Origin: Myxocyprinus asiaticus
Taxonomy: Eukaryota; Chordata; Actinopteri; Cypriniformes; Catostomidae
Direction: 5' to 3'
NCBI RefSeq assembly: GCF_019703515.2
Contig: NC_059372.1
Span: 13,209,992-13,273,991, forward strand
DNA: 64,000 nt
The position numbers and the translations under genes are program-made. Shown here piece by piece: positions 1 to 10,570 of this stretch. The notes under the pieces are model-generated. The model was given only the letters and a program-made list of their open reading frames with translations. It did not search any database and was not told the origin of the DNA. The stretch's first letter is position 1. Every line of letters begins with the position of its first letter.

Positions 1-171
1 CGAGCCACGTGATAAGATGTGCGGATTGACGGTCTCAGAAGCAGAGGCAACTGAGACTTGTCCTCTGCCACCCGGATTGAGGTGAGTAACCACGCCACCA
101 CGAGGACCTACTAAGTAGTGGGAAGTGGCCATTCCAAATTGGGGAGAAAAAGGGGATTAAAAAAAAAAAAA
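1..171 (+). mobile_element. HAmo-type tRNA-derived SINE, 3' half
   Basis: The same sequence as the 3' half of the full copies at 12635 and 28922: CCACGTGATAAGATG, a block around GACGGTCTCAGAAGC, the ACCACGAGGACCTACTAAG block, ATTCCAAATTGGGGAG and a poly-A tail at 159-171. The 5' part with the Pol III boxes lies to the left of the window. Confidence 0.85.
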
Positions 172-714
172 TAACTCTCCTCATTGGCAACTAAATGGTC
201 CTGCACCTATGACTGGCACTTACCGACAGCTGATACAAAACCTGCAAGACTCAAGAATGACAGCTGAGCAAACAAACTAATGCAAACACTTACACACGTA
301 AATCATGCACACTCGATCTGATGATCTTTTGTCTCACTACACAATATCACACACACACTGGGATGGCCTTGCGAGATTACTGTTAAAAATCCCTTTTCAA
401 ATCTAGCACAAAGCATGTAGGGAGAGAATTAGTCACAAGCCATCTGCAGGTTTGACGGTCAAAAGTGTTATTTATGTACTGTCGATATAAAGGCAGCATC
501 AAAGAGTTGTCTAATGAATTTGGGATTTTAAAATGTTTTCAATGATTGCTATCTTTTTCATAGATGCACAAAAAGCCCAAAGTCAACAATGAAATAAAAC
601 ATTGACCCCATTTATTTTTTAATATTACTCCTGGTGTCATTTTAAAGGATTTAAAGGAAATGTTTTTGCACCCCCTTCCCAAAGCCTCAGCTTTCTGTTC
701 TTGGCTGACAGAAG
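172..714. other. No recognised feature
   Basis: AT-rich sequence without a convincing exon or known repeat. A weak minus-strand acceptor and donor near 228-245 was considered as a micro-exon and rejected. Confidence 0.4.
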
Positions 715-1209
715 TGGAACCAGACGTGGTCTTCTACTGTTGTAGCCCATCCACCTCAAGGTTTGACATGTTGTGCATTCTGAGATGCTATTCTGCTCAC
801 TACACTTGTACAGAGTGTGTTAAAACAACATCTGAGTTACTGTATTCTTATGCCTGCTCGAATCATTCTGGCTATTCTCTGTTGACCTCTCTCATCAACA
901 AGGCCTTTCCGTCTGCAGTACTGCCACTTACTGGATGTTTTTTGTTTTCGGCACCATTGAGTAAATTCTAAAGACTGTTGTGTATGAAAATCCCAGGAGA
1001 CCAGCAGTTACAGAAATACTCAAACCAGCCCGTCTGGCACCAAAAATCATGCCATGTTCGAAATCACGCTCAAAATGTGAACATTTCCTGAAGCTCCTGA
1101 CCCGTATCTGCGTGATTTTATGCATTGCACTGCTGCCACATGATTGGCTGATTAGATAAATCGCATGAATAAGTAGGTGCAACTGAAAGTGGTCGGTGAG
1201 CGTATATAC
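715..1209 (-). mobile_element. Tc1-like non-autonomous element, copy 1
   Basis: Same family as 40699-41262 and 52261-52822, but diverged and cut short at the left. It carries the terminal motif AAGTGGTCGGTGAGCGTATA at 1189-1208 and a minus-strand fragment of a Tc1 transposase DNA-binding region (GARRAGLSISVTAGLLGFS), with frameshifts. A second inverted-repeat element abuts it at the TA. Confidence 0.75.
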
Positions 1210-1460
1210 ACTGATTAGACAAAACATTATGACCACCTGCCTAATATGCTGTTGATCCTCTGCATGCAGCCTAAACAGAGCCGACCCGCCAAGGCATGGA
1301 CTCCACAAGACCCCTGAAGGTGTCCTGTGGTATCTAGCACCAAGACATTAGCAGCAGATCCTTCAGTTCCTGTAAGTTGCAAGGTGGAGCCAATGGTGGA
1401 CAGGGCTCATCATGGGCACTCTGACCAGTCTGCGTGTATGCAGCCCCATATGGCTTGTCA
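1210..1460 (-). mobile_element. Tc1-like element fragment
   Basis: Begins CACTGATTAGACAAAACATT, a typical fish DNA-transposon terminus. On the minus strand at 1363-1460 it has a piece reading RRLVRVPMMSPVHHW, which resembles the transposase segment found after the DNA-binding domain in Tc1 elements. Only one end is recognisable. Confidence 0.5.
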
Positions 1461-1982
1461 GGCCAGTAGTTACAATTTTTACTTGCTTTGCCAATATTTT
1501 CACTGGCTCCACCACAAATAAATAAATTAATAAAATTTTTAGCATTTTAGCAATGTTTTTATTTGCTGTATATTTGCCAGAAATATTAATATTTTTTATT
1601 AAAATGTAAATTTTCTTAATACCCTAGCTTTGCTTAAAAACAATGGCATACCATGCAAAACAAATGCTGATTGATTTGTAATTTTCAACCCTTTTTTTCC
1701 AGTGCCTCAGAGACAGTCAGCTCTCAATTTCGACTAAATTTCATCTATATCAGCCAGCTAGTTAAAGTTGCCTTTGTGACAAGTTTAACAATGTTCAATA
1801 AATCACAGAAATCTAAATGTTCCAAGTCCAAATCAAAGTTTGCATGGCATAAAATCAGATTTACAAGATCAATTAATGTAGCATAATGTTTAGCAACAAC
1901 ACAGCACTGGCCCAATGGGTAAGTGACAGTTCCATCAACTGGCAGGAAACTCTCTCACACTTGCCCAAGGCCAGTGGGCCAT
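1461..1982. other. AT-rich sequence, no recognised feature
   Basis: Simple AT-rich DNA with no exon-like ORF. It may include decayed transposon sequence. Confidence 0.4.
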
Positions 1983-3055
1983 ACTTACTGAAATTTCAGA
2001 ACTTTTTAAACTACTTCAGAGTTCTCATCAAAAAATCCTCCACGTGCAGCAATGACAGCTTTGCAGATCCTTGGCATTCTAGCTGTCAGTTTGTCCAGAT
2101 ACTCAGGTGACATTTCACCCCACACTTCCTGTAGCACTTGTCATAGATGTGGCTGTCTTGTCGGGCACTTCTCACGCACCTTACAGTCTAGCACATCCCA
2201 CAAAAGCTCAATGGGGTTAAGGTCCATAACACTCTTTTCCAATTATCTGTTATCCAATGTCTGTTTCTTTGCCCACTCTAACATTTTCTTTTTGTTTTTC
2301 TATTTCAAAAGTGGCTTTTTCTTTGCAATTCTTCCCATAAGGTCTGCACCCCTGAGTCTTCTCTTTACTGTTGTACATGAAACTGGTGTTGAATGGATAG
2401 AACTCAATGAAGCTGTCAGCGGAGGACATGTGAGGCGTCTATTTCTCAAACTAGAGACTCTGATGTACTTATCCTCTTGTTTAGTTGTACATCTGGCCTT
2501 TCACATCTCTTTCTGTCCTTGTTAGAGCCAGTTGTCCTTTGTCTTTGAAGACTCTAGTGTACACCTTTGTATGAAATCTTCAGTTTTTTGGCAATTTCAA
2601 GCATTGTATAGCCTTCATTCCTCAAAACAATGATTGACTGACGAGTTTCTAGAGAAAGCTGTTTCTTTTTTGCCATTTTTGACCTAATATTGTCCTTAAG
2701 ACATGCCAGTCTATTGCATAATGTGGCAACTCAAAAACAAACACAAAGACAATGTTAAGCTTCATTTACCAAACCAAATAGCTTTCAGCTGTGTTTGATA
2801 TAATGGCAAGTGATTTTCTAGTACAAAATTAGCAATTTAGCATGATAACTCAAGGATAAGGTGTTGGAGTGATGGCTGCTGGAAATGGGGCCTGTCTAGA
2901 TTTGATCAATAATTACTTTGATGGTGCTGTTTTCTCATCAGTTATGTCCTGACTATGTTTTGTGATCAGTTAATTCACATTTTGGTGAATTAAAGTACCA
3001 ATTACCTTCCGAAACAGCAAAATCTGTACACTATTCCAAACTTTTGGCCGCCAGT
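1983..3055 (-). pseudogene. Tc1-like transposon with internally deleted transposase
   Basis: On the minus strand the transposase begins MAKKKQLSLETRQSIIVLRN near 2677 (helix-turn-helix domain). It continues through a SLRNRRLT...VKRRLRGADLMGRIAKKKP part near 2300-2480 and then jumps directly to the C-terminal DLNPIELLWDVL...AARGGFFDE part near 2040-2220. The central catalytic region with the first DDE aspartates is missing, and stops and frameshifts are present. The right end (GGCGGCCAAAAGTTTGGAAT, reading minus, about 3030-3052) is a Tc1 terminal repeat. The left terminus is not recognisable. Confidence 0.85.
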
Positions 3056-3056
3056 G

Positions 3057-3112
3057 TGTATGTATATATATATATACATATATATATATACATATACATA
3101 TATATATATACA

Positions 3113-3160
<48 letters not shown>
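3057..3160. repeat. (TA)n/(CA)n compound microsatellite
   Basis: Alternating TA/CATA tract followed by about 20 CA units, ending directly at the inverted-repeat element at 3161. Confidence 0.95.
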
Positions 3161-3163
<3 letters not shown>

Positions 3164-3676
3164 CTGTGCAAATGTTTTAGGCATTTGTGAAAAACTTTCA
3201 AAGTGAGAATTTCTTAAAAAAAATTCACATAAATAGTTTTCATTAATCAATTAACGTCATACAAAGTCCAGTAAACAGAAAAAGAGCCAAATCAATATTT
3301 GCCTTTTGCCTTCAAAACAGCACCAATTCTCCTACTTGCATCTGGACACAGTTTTTCATGGTTGTTGGCAGATAGGATGTTCCAAGCTTCTTGGAGAATT
3401 CACCACAGTTCTTCTATCTATTTTGGCTGTCTCAATTACTTCTGTCTCTTTATGTAATCCCAGACTGACTCGATGTTCAGTGGGGGGCTCTGTGAGGGCC
3501 ATGCCATCTGTTGCAGGGCTCCCTGTTCTTCTATTCTATTCGCAAAATGAATGTTTGGGAGTATAAAATGTATATTTCCTATTGACACACTACAGTAGCA
3601 GATATAAATAACCATCTTAAGATAAATGTTTTTGTGAAACATCTTATGTGCCTAAGACTTTTGCACAGTACTGTAT
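3161..3676 (-). mobile_element. Tc1/mariner-derived MITE, copy 1
   Basis: Inverted ends: ACTGTGCAAATGTTTTAGGC at the left, and TGCCTAAGACTTTTGCACAG at the right. Inside, the minus strand keeps only a C-terminal transposase scrap (LNIESVWDYIKRQK). The copy at 50343-50845 has the same internal organisation, so this is a non-autonomous family and not a one-off deletion. Confidence 0.85.
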
Positions 3677-4241
3677 ATACACAGTATGTAAATATACATA
3701 TGTCTGTACAGCCTAGTATTTGTCTTTTTATTTTATTTTTTATTAAATTTTTATCAAACAGTGTTCTTCTTAGAATCAAAATGTTGTGATGTTGTAATAT
3801 CAGATCAGATTAATATCAGAGCTGGTTGAACTGGTTCAAGGATATTTATTGAAGAAGCATTTGAAATGCCAAAGGCAAAAATATGCTTCCGGAACCCAGG
3901 CTACAACAAAAGTGGTTCGTCATTGCTGTCTCTACAGAGATAGAGAGGGTGCCCAGCAAGACGTAGAGACGGAGAACCGAGGTGGAGATGGAAGAAAAAT
4001 GGAAGGAAGAAGTGAGACGCTATAAGAAAAAAACAAAAACTCAGCATCCTAGAACAGTGAGCAGCTTGGGGCGGCAGAAGGGTCGTGGCAAGCTACAAAC
4101 AATCTTCATTAATTACAGCAGCCGGAGATTTCATTGTAACCCAGAGAGAATGTGCATGTGTCTCCTGCATTGGAGAAAAGGAGTTGGCTTTAATGAACTG
4201 CATTTCAATATTGCCAATTCCACAACCAGCTTCCAGAGCAG
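3677..4241. other. Mostly unrecognised; short repeat fragment at 3780-3910
   Basis: 3780-3910 (TTGTGATGTTGTAATATCAG, then GCTTCCGGAACCCAGG) resembles the repeat family at 37127-37796. The rest is unassigned, with no exon seen. Confidence 0.4.
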
Positions 4242-4460
4242 CTTGGGGAAGTGGTGGCCCAGCGGTTAAGGCTCTGGGTTACTGACCAGAAGGTCGGGGG
4301 TTCAAGCCCCAGCTTGCCACTGTTGGGCACTTAAGCAAGGCCCTTGACCCTATCTGCATCATGCTGACCCTGTGCTCTGACCCCAGCTTAGCTGGGATAT
4401 GCGAAAAAAAGAATTTCACTGTATATGTGCAAAATGTATAATGTGTGACAAAAATAAAGG
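4242..4460 (+). mobile_element. tRNA-derived SINE with LINE-like 3' tail
   Basis: The head has Pol III box A-like (TGGCCCAGCGGTTAAG) and box B-like (GGTTCAAGCCCC) sequences. The body contains CACTTAAGCAAGGCCCTTGA, and the end AATTTCACTGTATATGTG...TGTGACAAAAATAAAGG is shared with V-SINE/L2-type tails in fish. Confidence 0.85.
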
Positions 4461-6756
4461 TGAGGGAGGAGAAAGTGAGACAGCCGGCTGAACTGTAAAG
4501 ACATGGTGTTTCATGGAAAAAGAGGTAATGAAGTTGATAGCTAAGATTAATAATTGATGCTGGGTGGTTTCAATGTTGTTTTATTTAAATTAATGAAAAG
4601 CTGGGTGTCCTTCTGGCATTCTCTGCTTCTCCTAGATGCACTTACTTTCATTTTACTGTTTGCCGAGTAGGGACAGCGACAACATCTCCATAGAAACCAG
4701 GCCGTTTTCCTTTGAAAACAACGGAGCAGGGCAACTGCAGCACCACACTTTTAACCTTTTTGTCAATTACAGACTATTTCAGGGAGTAAACAAGAGGAGC
4801 GGAGAAGGCTTACCTTGCCACTAACTATGATCATTAATTTGATTAAACATCTACTAGGCACTAAAAATAAAGAAAGCAGAGGTTATTATGAGGTCATTAT
4901 TAGCCAGAATAAAATAACCGCTTTTATTTTCAGGCTTGATTGTTTAGTAAAGTCGGCTTCAGCTTTTCAAAATTGGAACCTCAACCTTTGAGGTCTTGTC
5001 ATCAAATTGCACAGACACATTTTTACACCTGCTTGACTAAAAGTATTCTCTTTCAAGTCATCATGTTTGGATCAGCAACCTTTTTGTGCAAGGCAATTAA
5101 AAAAATTCTATATTTCAGGGAAAAATTTGATTGTTTTTCTTTAAGGTTAAATTCTGCATTGAACCCAAAAGGATGTTGTTAACAACCATTTTAATCCTTG
5201 TAAATATTGTTTTTAAACTCGAAAATTCTCGATTAATTTCAATATGAAGGCAATATTAATTTTGAATGTCAGGATGTCAGTGGTTTTGTTTTTTAGTATA
5301 ATTTGTACTAATACAGTACAATTCAATCAAATATCGATCTTGCAATACTTTTCTCATGATATTGTATCGATACTTTAGATCCATGTATCAATATTTATAT
5401 TAAAATTTTATCATTTATTATTTTATAACTGAAATATACCTAAATAAATTTGAATTGAATTTGGAATTAATTCATAATCGAATAAAATTATGATATCGTG
5501 ATGTATTGCAATAAGTATATTACATAATTTTGTACAAATTCTTGCATGAAAAATTAATAGGTTTGTCAACCATTTCAGGGTGTACAGTACATAACTGTAA
5601 TCTCTTCTTACTTTATGCTGGCTTCACTCCTGGTTGCGGCTGTGTGGAATTGTGCGGCAGACATCTTGAAGCGTTCTACATTCTGAAACAAACAATAAAG
5701 ACACTTAATGTCAGCTAAGTTTTTAGTTCAAACTCTGCAGAAGTTCTACATATTTTTTTTTTTAAAAAGGGCATGGGGAGAGAACATGTCTCTTGGGAAG
5801 AAAATCATGGCACTTTTGAAAAGTTCACTTGTCATCATTCATCTTTTTGCAACTTTTCTTGTTCGGTTACGGAAATACTTTTCATTAAATGAGTGACTTA
5901 GTTAAATGAAATCCGCACCAAAACACTGTCTTCTTCATTTTCCTTCTGCAAAAGAAACATCAAATGGAAAAGAGACAAATAATGAATAACTTCTGGTCCT
6001 CTACAAAAGTTTCTCTTTTCCCAAAATCTAACGCTTACCAAAGAACTTTGACCTCATTGATCATAAATTGCCTGCATTCGGCTAAAAGTTATCAGTTACG
6101 AAAGGATATTAAAGTCTTATAATTCCACTTTCTCTTTCTCTCATGGTAGATAAATGTTTAAGCATGGTTTTAGAAGTCGACAAAGATAACCACTCTTAAA
6201 ATGTTAATGGTTTTAATGAGGCATGTAGCAGCATGACACAGAGAAAATGTGGAGATGGCTGATTTAGAAATGTGATGCAATGAACCAAGAGGATACAAAA
6301 GGTATTTACTATGGAGCTAGACTAAAGATATGAACTTGTAATTCTTTATTTTGAAATTTTACAGCTAATTCTACATCCAAAAAAAAAAAAAAAAAAAAAA
6401 AACTGCAATTTAAAAAAAAACAAAAAAAAACTGATATTTATAAAATACACCAGAATAATCTTGTATAATAATAAATGTCACATGTCTTCAAATAAAAAAA
6501 ATTTTTTTTAGATTCAAATACTTTATTCATTGTTCTAGCTCTTTAATTTACCAACAATAAACCATGCAAATTAATCTTTTAAAGCAAATATGAAATCAAA
6601 ATAGTCTTAATACTGTTTCCTAGTCATATGATTCATTAGTACACATATTCTAAAGGAAAACAAAATTGTCTGTATAGTCTTTCATCATAATGGGATAACT
6701 TGAAGTTTTAAACGTTTTGCTGGCAGTGTTACAGGAGGTTAGCAGTCCTCCACAAT
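4461..6756. other. No gene; AT-rich, weak hAT-like remnant and poly-A tracts
   Basis: 5310-5520 contains ATATCGATCTTGCAATACTT and TATTGTATCGATACTTTAGA, typical of a common fish hAT-like repeat. There are poly-A runs at 6381-6402 and 6412-6431. Nothing coding is recognised in the rest. Confidence 0.5.
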
Positions 6757-7002
6757 AGAGCGCAACAGTCTGGTTCCATGAGTAAAAGTAAGTTTTATTT
6801 TAATTTTTTTCACAGGGGAATTGATTTATGGAATTTTTTATGGAATGCCCAATTCCCAATGTGCTCTAAGTCCTCGTGGTGGCGTAGTGACTCAATCCGG
6901 GTGGCAAAGCACGCATCTTATCACGTGGCTTGTGGAGCGTGTTCTACTCACAACACGCGCCCCACCGAGAGCGAACCACATTATAGCGACCAAGAGGAGG
7001 TC
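6757..7002 (-). mobile_element. Internally deleted HAmo-type SINE inserted in another repeat
   Basis: 6757-6840 starts AGAGCGCAACAGTCTGGTTC, the terminus of the repeat family at 37127. 6841-7002 is a minus-strand SINE copy: GGAATGCCCAATTCCC at its 3' side, ACTCAATCCGGGTGGCAAAG and CGCCCCACCGAGAGCG. About half of the consensus body is missing. Confidence 0.75.
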
Positions 7003-7116
7003 AAATTGTCAAATTATCAAATTGTTTGTGTTTCCATAAGTGTTGGTTATTCATGTTTTTGAGACATTACAAACATTATATCAAAAATCTGTGTAAATAA
7101 TTCTGATCTAAAGTAA

Positions 7117-7230
7117 TATTACAAGAACCTAAAGCATTAAAGGGATAGTTCAGCCAAAAATTTAAATTCGGGCATCATTTAGTCACCCTCATATTGTTCC
7201 AAACACATATGACTGCTTTTTTCCCCCATG
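7117..7230 (+). repeat. Foldback-element arm, copy duplicated at 8643
   Basis: AATATTACAAGAACCTAAAG followed by AAAGGGATAGTTCAGCC and the start of the foldback element. It matches 8643-8760 at nearly every base, including 24 bp outside the element terminus. Confidence 0.85.
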
Positions 7231-8642
7231 GAATACAAATGGCCAGCATCATCCAATCACTGCCAGCCATGTTAAAATAAAAATAAATATATACATTATA
7301 AATTCTGAATCTGTGTACTGATTACCATTGTCTTGTGTCTGCTAAACAAGTTGAATGGTCCAAACGTCATCTGCTGTCTGAAACTGAACTTTTGGTCGGA
7401 TTTTAGGAGTGAATGCACTTCGCTGCATAGTAAAGCTATAGGATGCTCCCTTGCTCACTAGAGAATTACTTAACCCCCAGTGTGCTGTCTGTCTGCACTG
7501 GTCTCAGAACATTTCGAAATGCACCTTATTTTAGTCCTAACGAGGTTAAAGATGGCTGTAAAAGTAGGCAGGCAATGTTGCTCTCTATTGACTGCAAACT
7601 CTTGTAAGAAATGCCCACTTTACACAATCAACTGGACAAAAAGAAGTCCTGTCCAACATTTTTTTTCTAGTCGAATATTCTGTTTCGCTCAGAAATATAT
7701 AATTACAGAAGTTTAAAAAAAAAAAAAAAAAAAGTTTTGAGGGTTGTTTCATATCAAAATATTTCAGGCAACATTATCAAAGCAATGTATCTAAATCTTG
7801 GGACATGCTGAAGCTGTAGAAGCCAAGTGTTAAGCAGCATGTGGGCGGGACCTTTATCATATGTAAAAGACAGAGAAAAAAAAAACTGTTCGGAGGAAGA
7901 TGCAGCCTGCCAGGATTACCGACACACTGACCTAAATACACTTCGTGAATCTCTTTATCCCTTCAGTGAGCAATCCCTGACATCTACAATTCAGGGTCAT
8001 TTTCATGCCAGCGGGAAACATTTAATGCTGTAAAACAAAACTAATCCTTAATAACATGATATCTCCAAAAGTTAAGGACCGTGATTCGGTGACGGAGAAA
8101 CATTAATGTACAGATTTGATACAACTGTTGAGATTTACACTGGGCCTTTGGATCCTTTCAAAGCCTGTATGTCTTTTTTTTTTCCATGTCTTTGCAATAT
8201 AATGATATCTGACCTTCATCACAGCTGCTATTCAGTAGTGGACACTGGAAAGATGGATTTATGCTCAGAATGAACAAGTGAGACTAAATGAGAATGAAGA
8301 AATGAAGGATAAGGGGTTATTGAACCGAAAAACCCCTCTTGCATCCTTGAATGCATTAGTGCTAAGCAGCCTTTCCTGTAGGAAGGGATTTGTTAGTTAT
8401 AATCACACAGCTGGCACCTGGTTCGTCATTCTCCTCTTTGCCTGGCACTGTGCGTCAGTGACACCCTCGCCTTTTCAGTCACAACTACTGAATTTCTAAT
8501 CCAATCAGCGTTTTAATCTTTTTCGGGCAGCTATGCTTCACTGCAGGGTGCATTTGCTGCAAGACTTCCTCCCAATGATGGGCACTTCCTGTGACAGTCA
8601 GGAATCAGCACTGGAGGATCTATGCAGGTTATGCCAGGCAAG
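7231..8642. other. No recognised gene or repeat
   Basis: Only short ORFs, none with recognisable similarity. One poly-A tract lies at about 7715-7733. Confidence 0.4.
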
Positions 8643-8942
8643 AATATTACAAGAACCTAAAGCATTAAAGGGATAGTTCAGCCAAAAATTAAAATTCAGG
8701 CATCATTTATTCACCCTCATATTGTTCCAAACCCATATGACTGCTTTTTCCCCCCATGGAGTACAAAAGTAAATGTCAGCCAAAATAAAAGCCTCAGTTT
8801 CCATTCACTTAACTTGTATGAAAAAAATAAATAAAAATAAAATTGCATTGAAAATAAATGGTGACAGAGGCTAACATTCTGTTTGTAACAGGGTGAGTAA
8901 ATGATAATGGAATTTTCATTTTTGGGTGAACTATCCCTTTAT
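8643..8942 (+). mobile_element. Foldback MITE, GGGATAGTTCACCC family, complete short copy
   Basis: Begins AAAGGGATAGTTCAGCC (8665) and ends GGGTGAACTATCCCTTTA (about 8942), so the two ends are inverted repeats. The arms continue inward (ATTCACCCTCATATTG against GGGTGAGTAAATGAT). Family members recur at 26142, 35284, 57244 and 60975. Confidence 0.88.
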
Positions 8943-9051
8943 GCATTGGTTATGTCCAATGTTAAATATGACTAACCCTATCAAGGCCCTGATATACTTC
9001 TGGAGAAGTTATTTTTCGTTCATGCCTTTACAAAAAATCTATAGCTCTGGC

Positions 9052-9282
9052 AAACTAGCTGCAAACTATCTGCAAATTTCCCACTTACTATTTTCACATG
9101 CAAATGTGCTAGAGATTCGCCGCAAATGTTTGCCAGAAGTTTGCAGTTCTTTACCGGTAGTGGTGAACCTGCAGCAAACCTTTGGCAACAATGGACAATT
9201 TGCTGCAAGTTTGACACAAAGCTCATTTGCATGGGGAAATTATCAGTGCCGAATTTCCGGCAAGTTTTCTGCAAATTTGCCA
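9052..9282. mobile_element. Palindromic element rich in TTTGC/GCAAA
   Basis: Ends TGGCAAACTAGCTGCAAACT and TTTTCTGCAAATTTGCCA are inverted repeats, with further complementarity inward (CACATGCAAATG against CATTTGCATGGGG). Because of the palindrome both strands show similar short ORFs, which are not genes. A poly-A tract follows at 9318-9339. Confidence 0.7.
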
Positions 9283-10224
9283 TGAGCTCAATTTTTGTAA
9301 TGGTCGTTCAGGGGTTAAAAAAAAAAAAAAAAAAAAAAGTTCTAAAGAGCTGAGCAATGACATCCTGTTTGCGAATATTCAGACACCCACCACACCGCTG
9401 TGGGAGGCATTTAGAAGTACATTTAAATATGAGAATGCTACATTTAAAACCTTAACTAATAAAGACATTAAAATGTTTTATCAATGACTTTATGCCTCAT
9501 TCTATGAGTAGAATTCCGTCAGTAAAAGAAGTTGTTTCAACCACTCGATGATAATTTAAAGTAATATCTATGAGGTAGAAAACATTTTATTTATCTTTTT
9601 ACATTCTGTATTCATGATGCTAATGCGCTAACACGCTACACGCGGCCATAATATGCTCTGGTTACACTCTGTTGTTGTAATTTATGATGATACTAATCCT
9701 GTTGCAAAGATGAGTGTAAAGTATTAATGTACAAGAATAAAGATGAAAGAATGATTATAGAGGCATATCTTACTTTGTGAATGGCTTTCGCTGCAGATGG
9801 CACATGAGTGAATGGGCATTTGAAAGTATTTGAGTAGATTTGGTTTAATTAAAAAAAATCACATGACATGGTTTTGGAAAATGTCTCAAAGTGAACAATC
9901 ATACAGATGTAGGTATGTAGGATGAAGATAAATTTGCACTAGCTCACTAATAACTCTGCACGCCGATGTGTTCATGTTGACTCGACTGACTGAACAACAT
10001 TAACAAAATTAGCCGTCAGCCTTAAGGTAGGTGGAGCTTCAGGTCACACCTACCGATGACGTGGATCAAGGGCAGTAAGATGTTAAGCAGCCACTAAGAA
10101 TTTTCCCCAAAAGTACCTTCTTTTTAGGCAGATTTTGTTCTAAATGATGTCACACCCACTCGTTCTTCGATTTCGTATGAAGTAAGTCGGGGCCTTTAGA
10201 GTACCATAAAGAAAACGTTTCATG
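9283..10224. other. No recognised feature
   Basis: AT-rich intergenic or intronic sequence; nothing coding seen. Confidence 0.4.
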
Positions 10225-10400
10225 CTGGAGCCATGGCTTAATGGTTAGCGCATGTGTTCCAGACATGTTATGGAAACACAGATTCGAATCCCACCTGTAT
10301 TCTGTCTCAATCCAATCCCCCCCCAATAATTTCCTGCCCACTCTCAAATGTCTCTATATTAATAACGAGTAGCAGAAAGCACAAAAATATCCTAACAATA
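10225..10400 (+). mobile_element. tRNA-derived SINE
   Basis: tRNA-like head GGAGCCATGGCTTAATGGTT with box A, and box B GATTCGAATCCCACC. The tail holds TTTCCTGCCCACTCTCAAAT, a motif seen at the end of many fish SINEs. Confidence 0.75.
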
Positions 10401-10570
10401 CTAAGAAGTATAAGTAAATTTAGATGGCAAATTAGCAATTTGTGCATCAAATATGAGCAGTATCCAGTACTTATGGTGAAAAAAACAATAATTTGTATTT
10501 ACATTATGTACTACTGTTTGCTTTAAGACGATAACACCCACCTCACCTTGTGGAGAAAGTGCATCTCAAT

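Noticed and set aside
228..250. Possible micro-exon of chchd6 (minus strand, reading LYQLS before a GTAAGT donor)
   Set aside because: Only 18 bp between a weak acceptor and the donor, and the reading matches the expected next exon too poorly to accept.
928..1308. 126-residue minus-strand ORF as a gene
   Set aside because: Its recognisable part is a Tc1 transposase fragment within a non-autonomous element.
2052..2525. 157-residue plus-strand ORF
   Set aside because: Antisense shadow of the Tc1 transposase remnant on the minus strand.
8926..9285. 119-residue plus-strand ORF and its minus-strand twin
   Set aside because: Both arise from a palindromic repeat rich in GCAAA; similar peptides on both strands reflect the inverted repeat.
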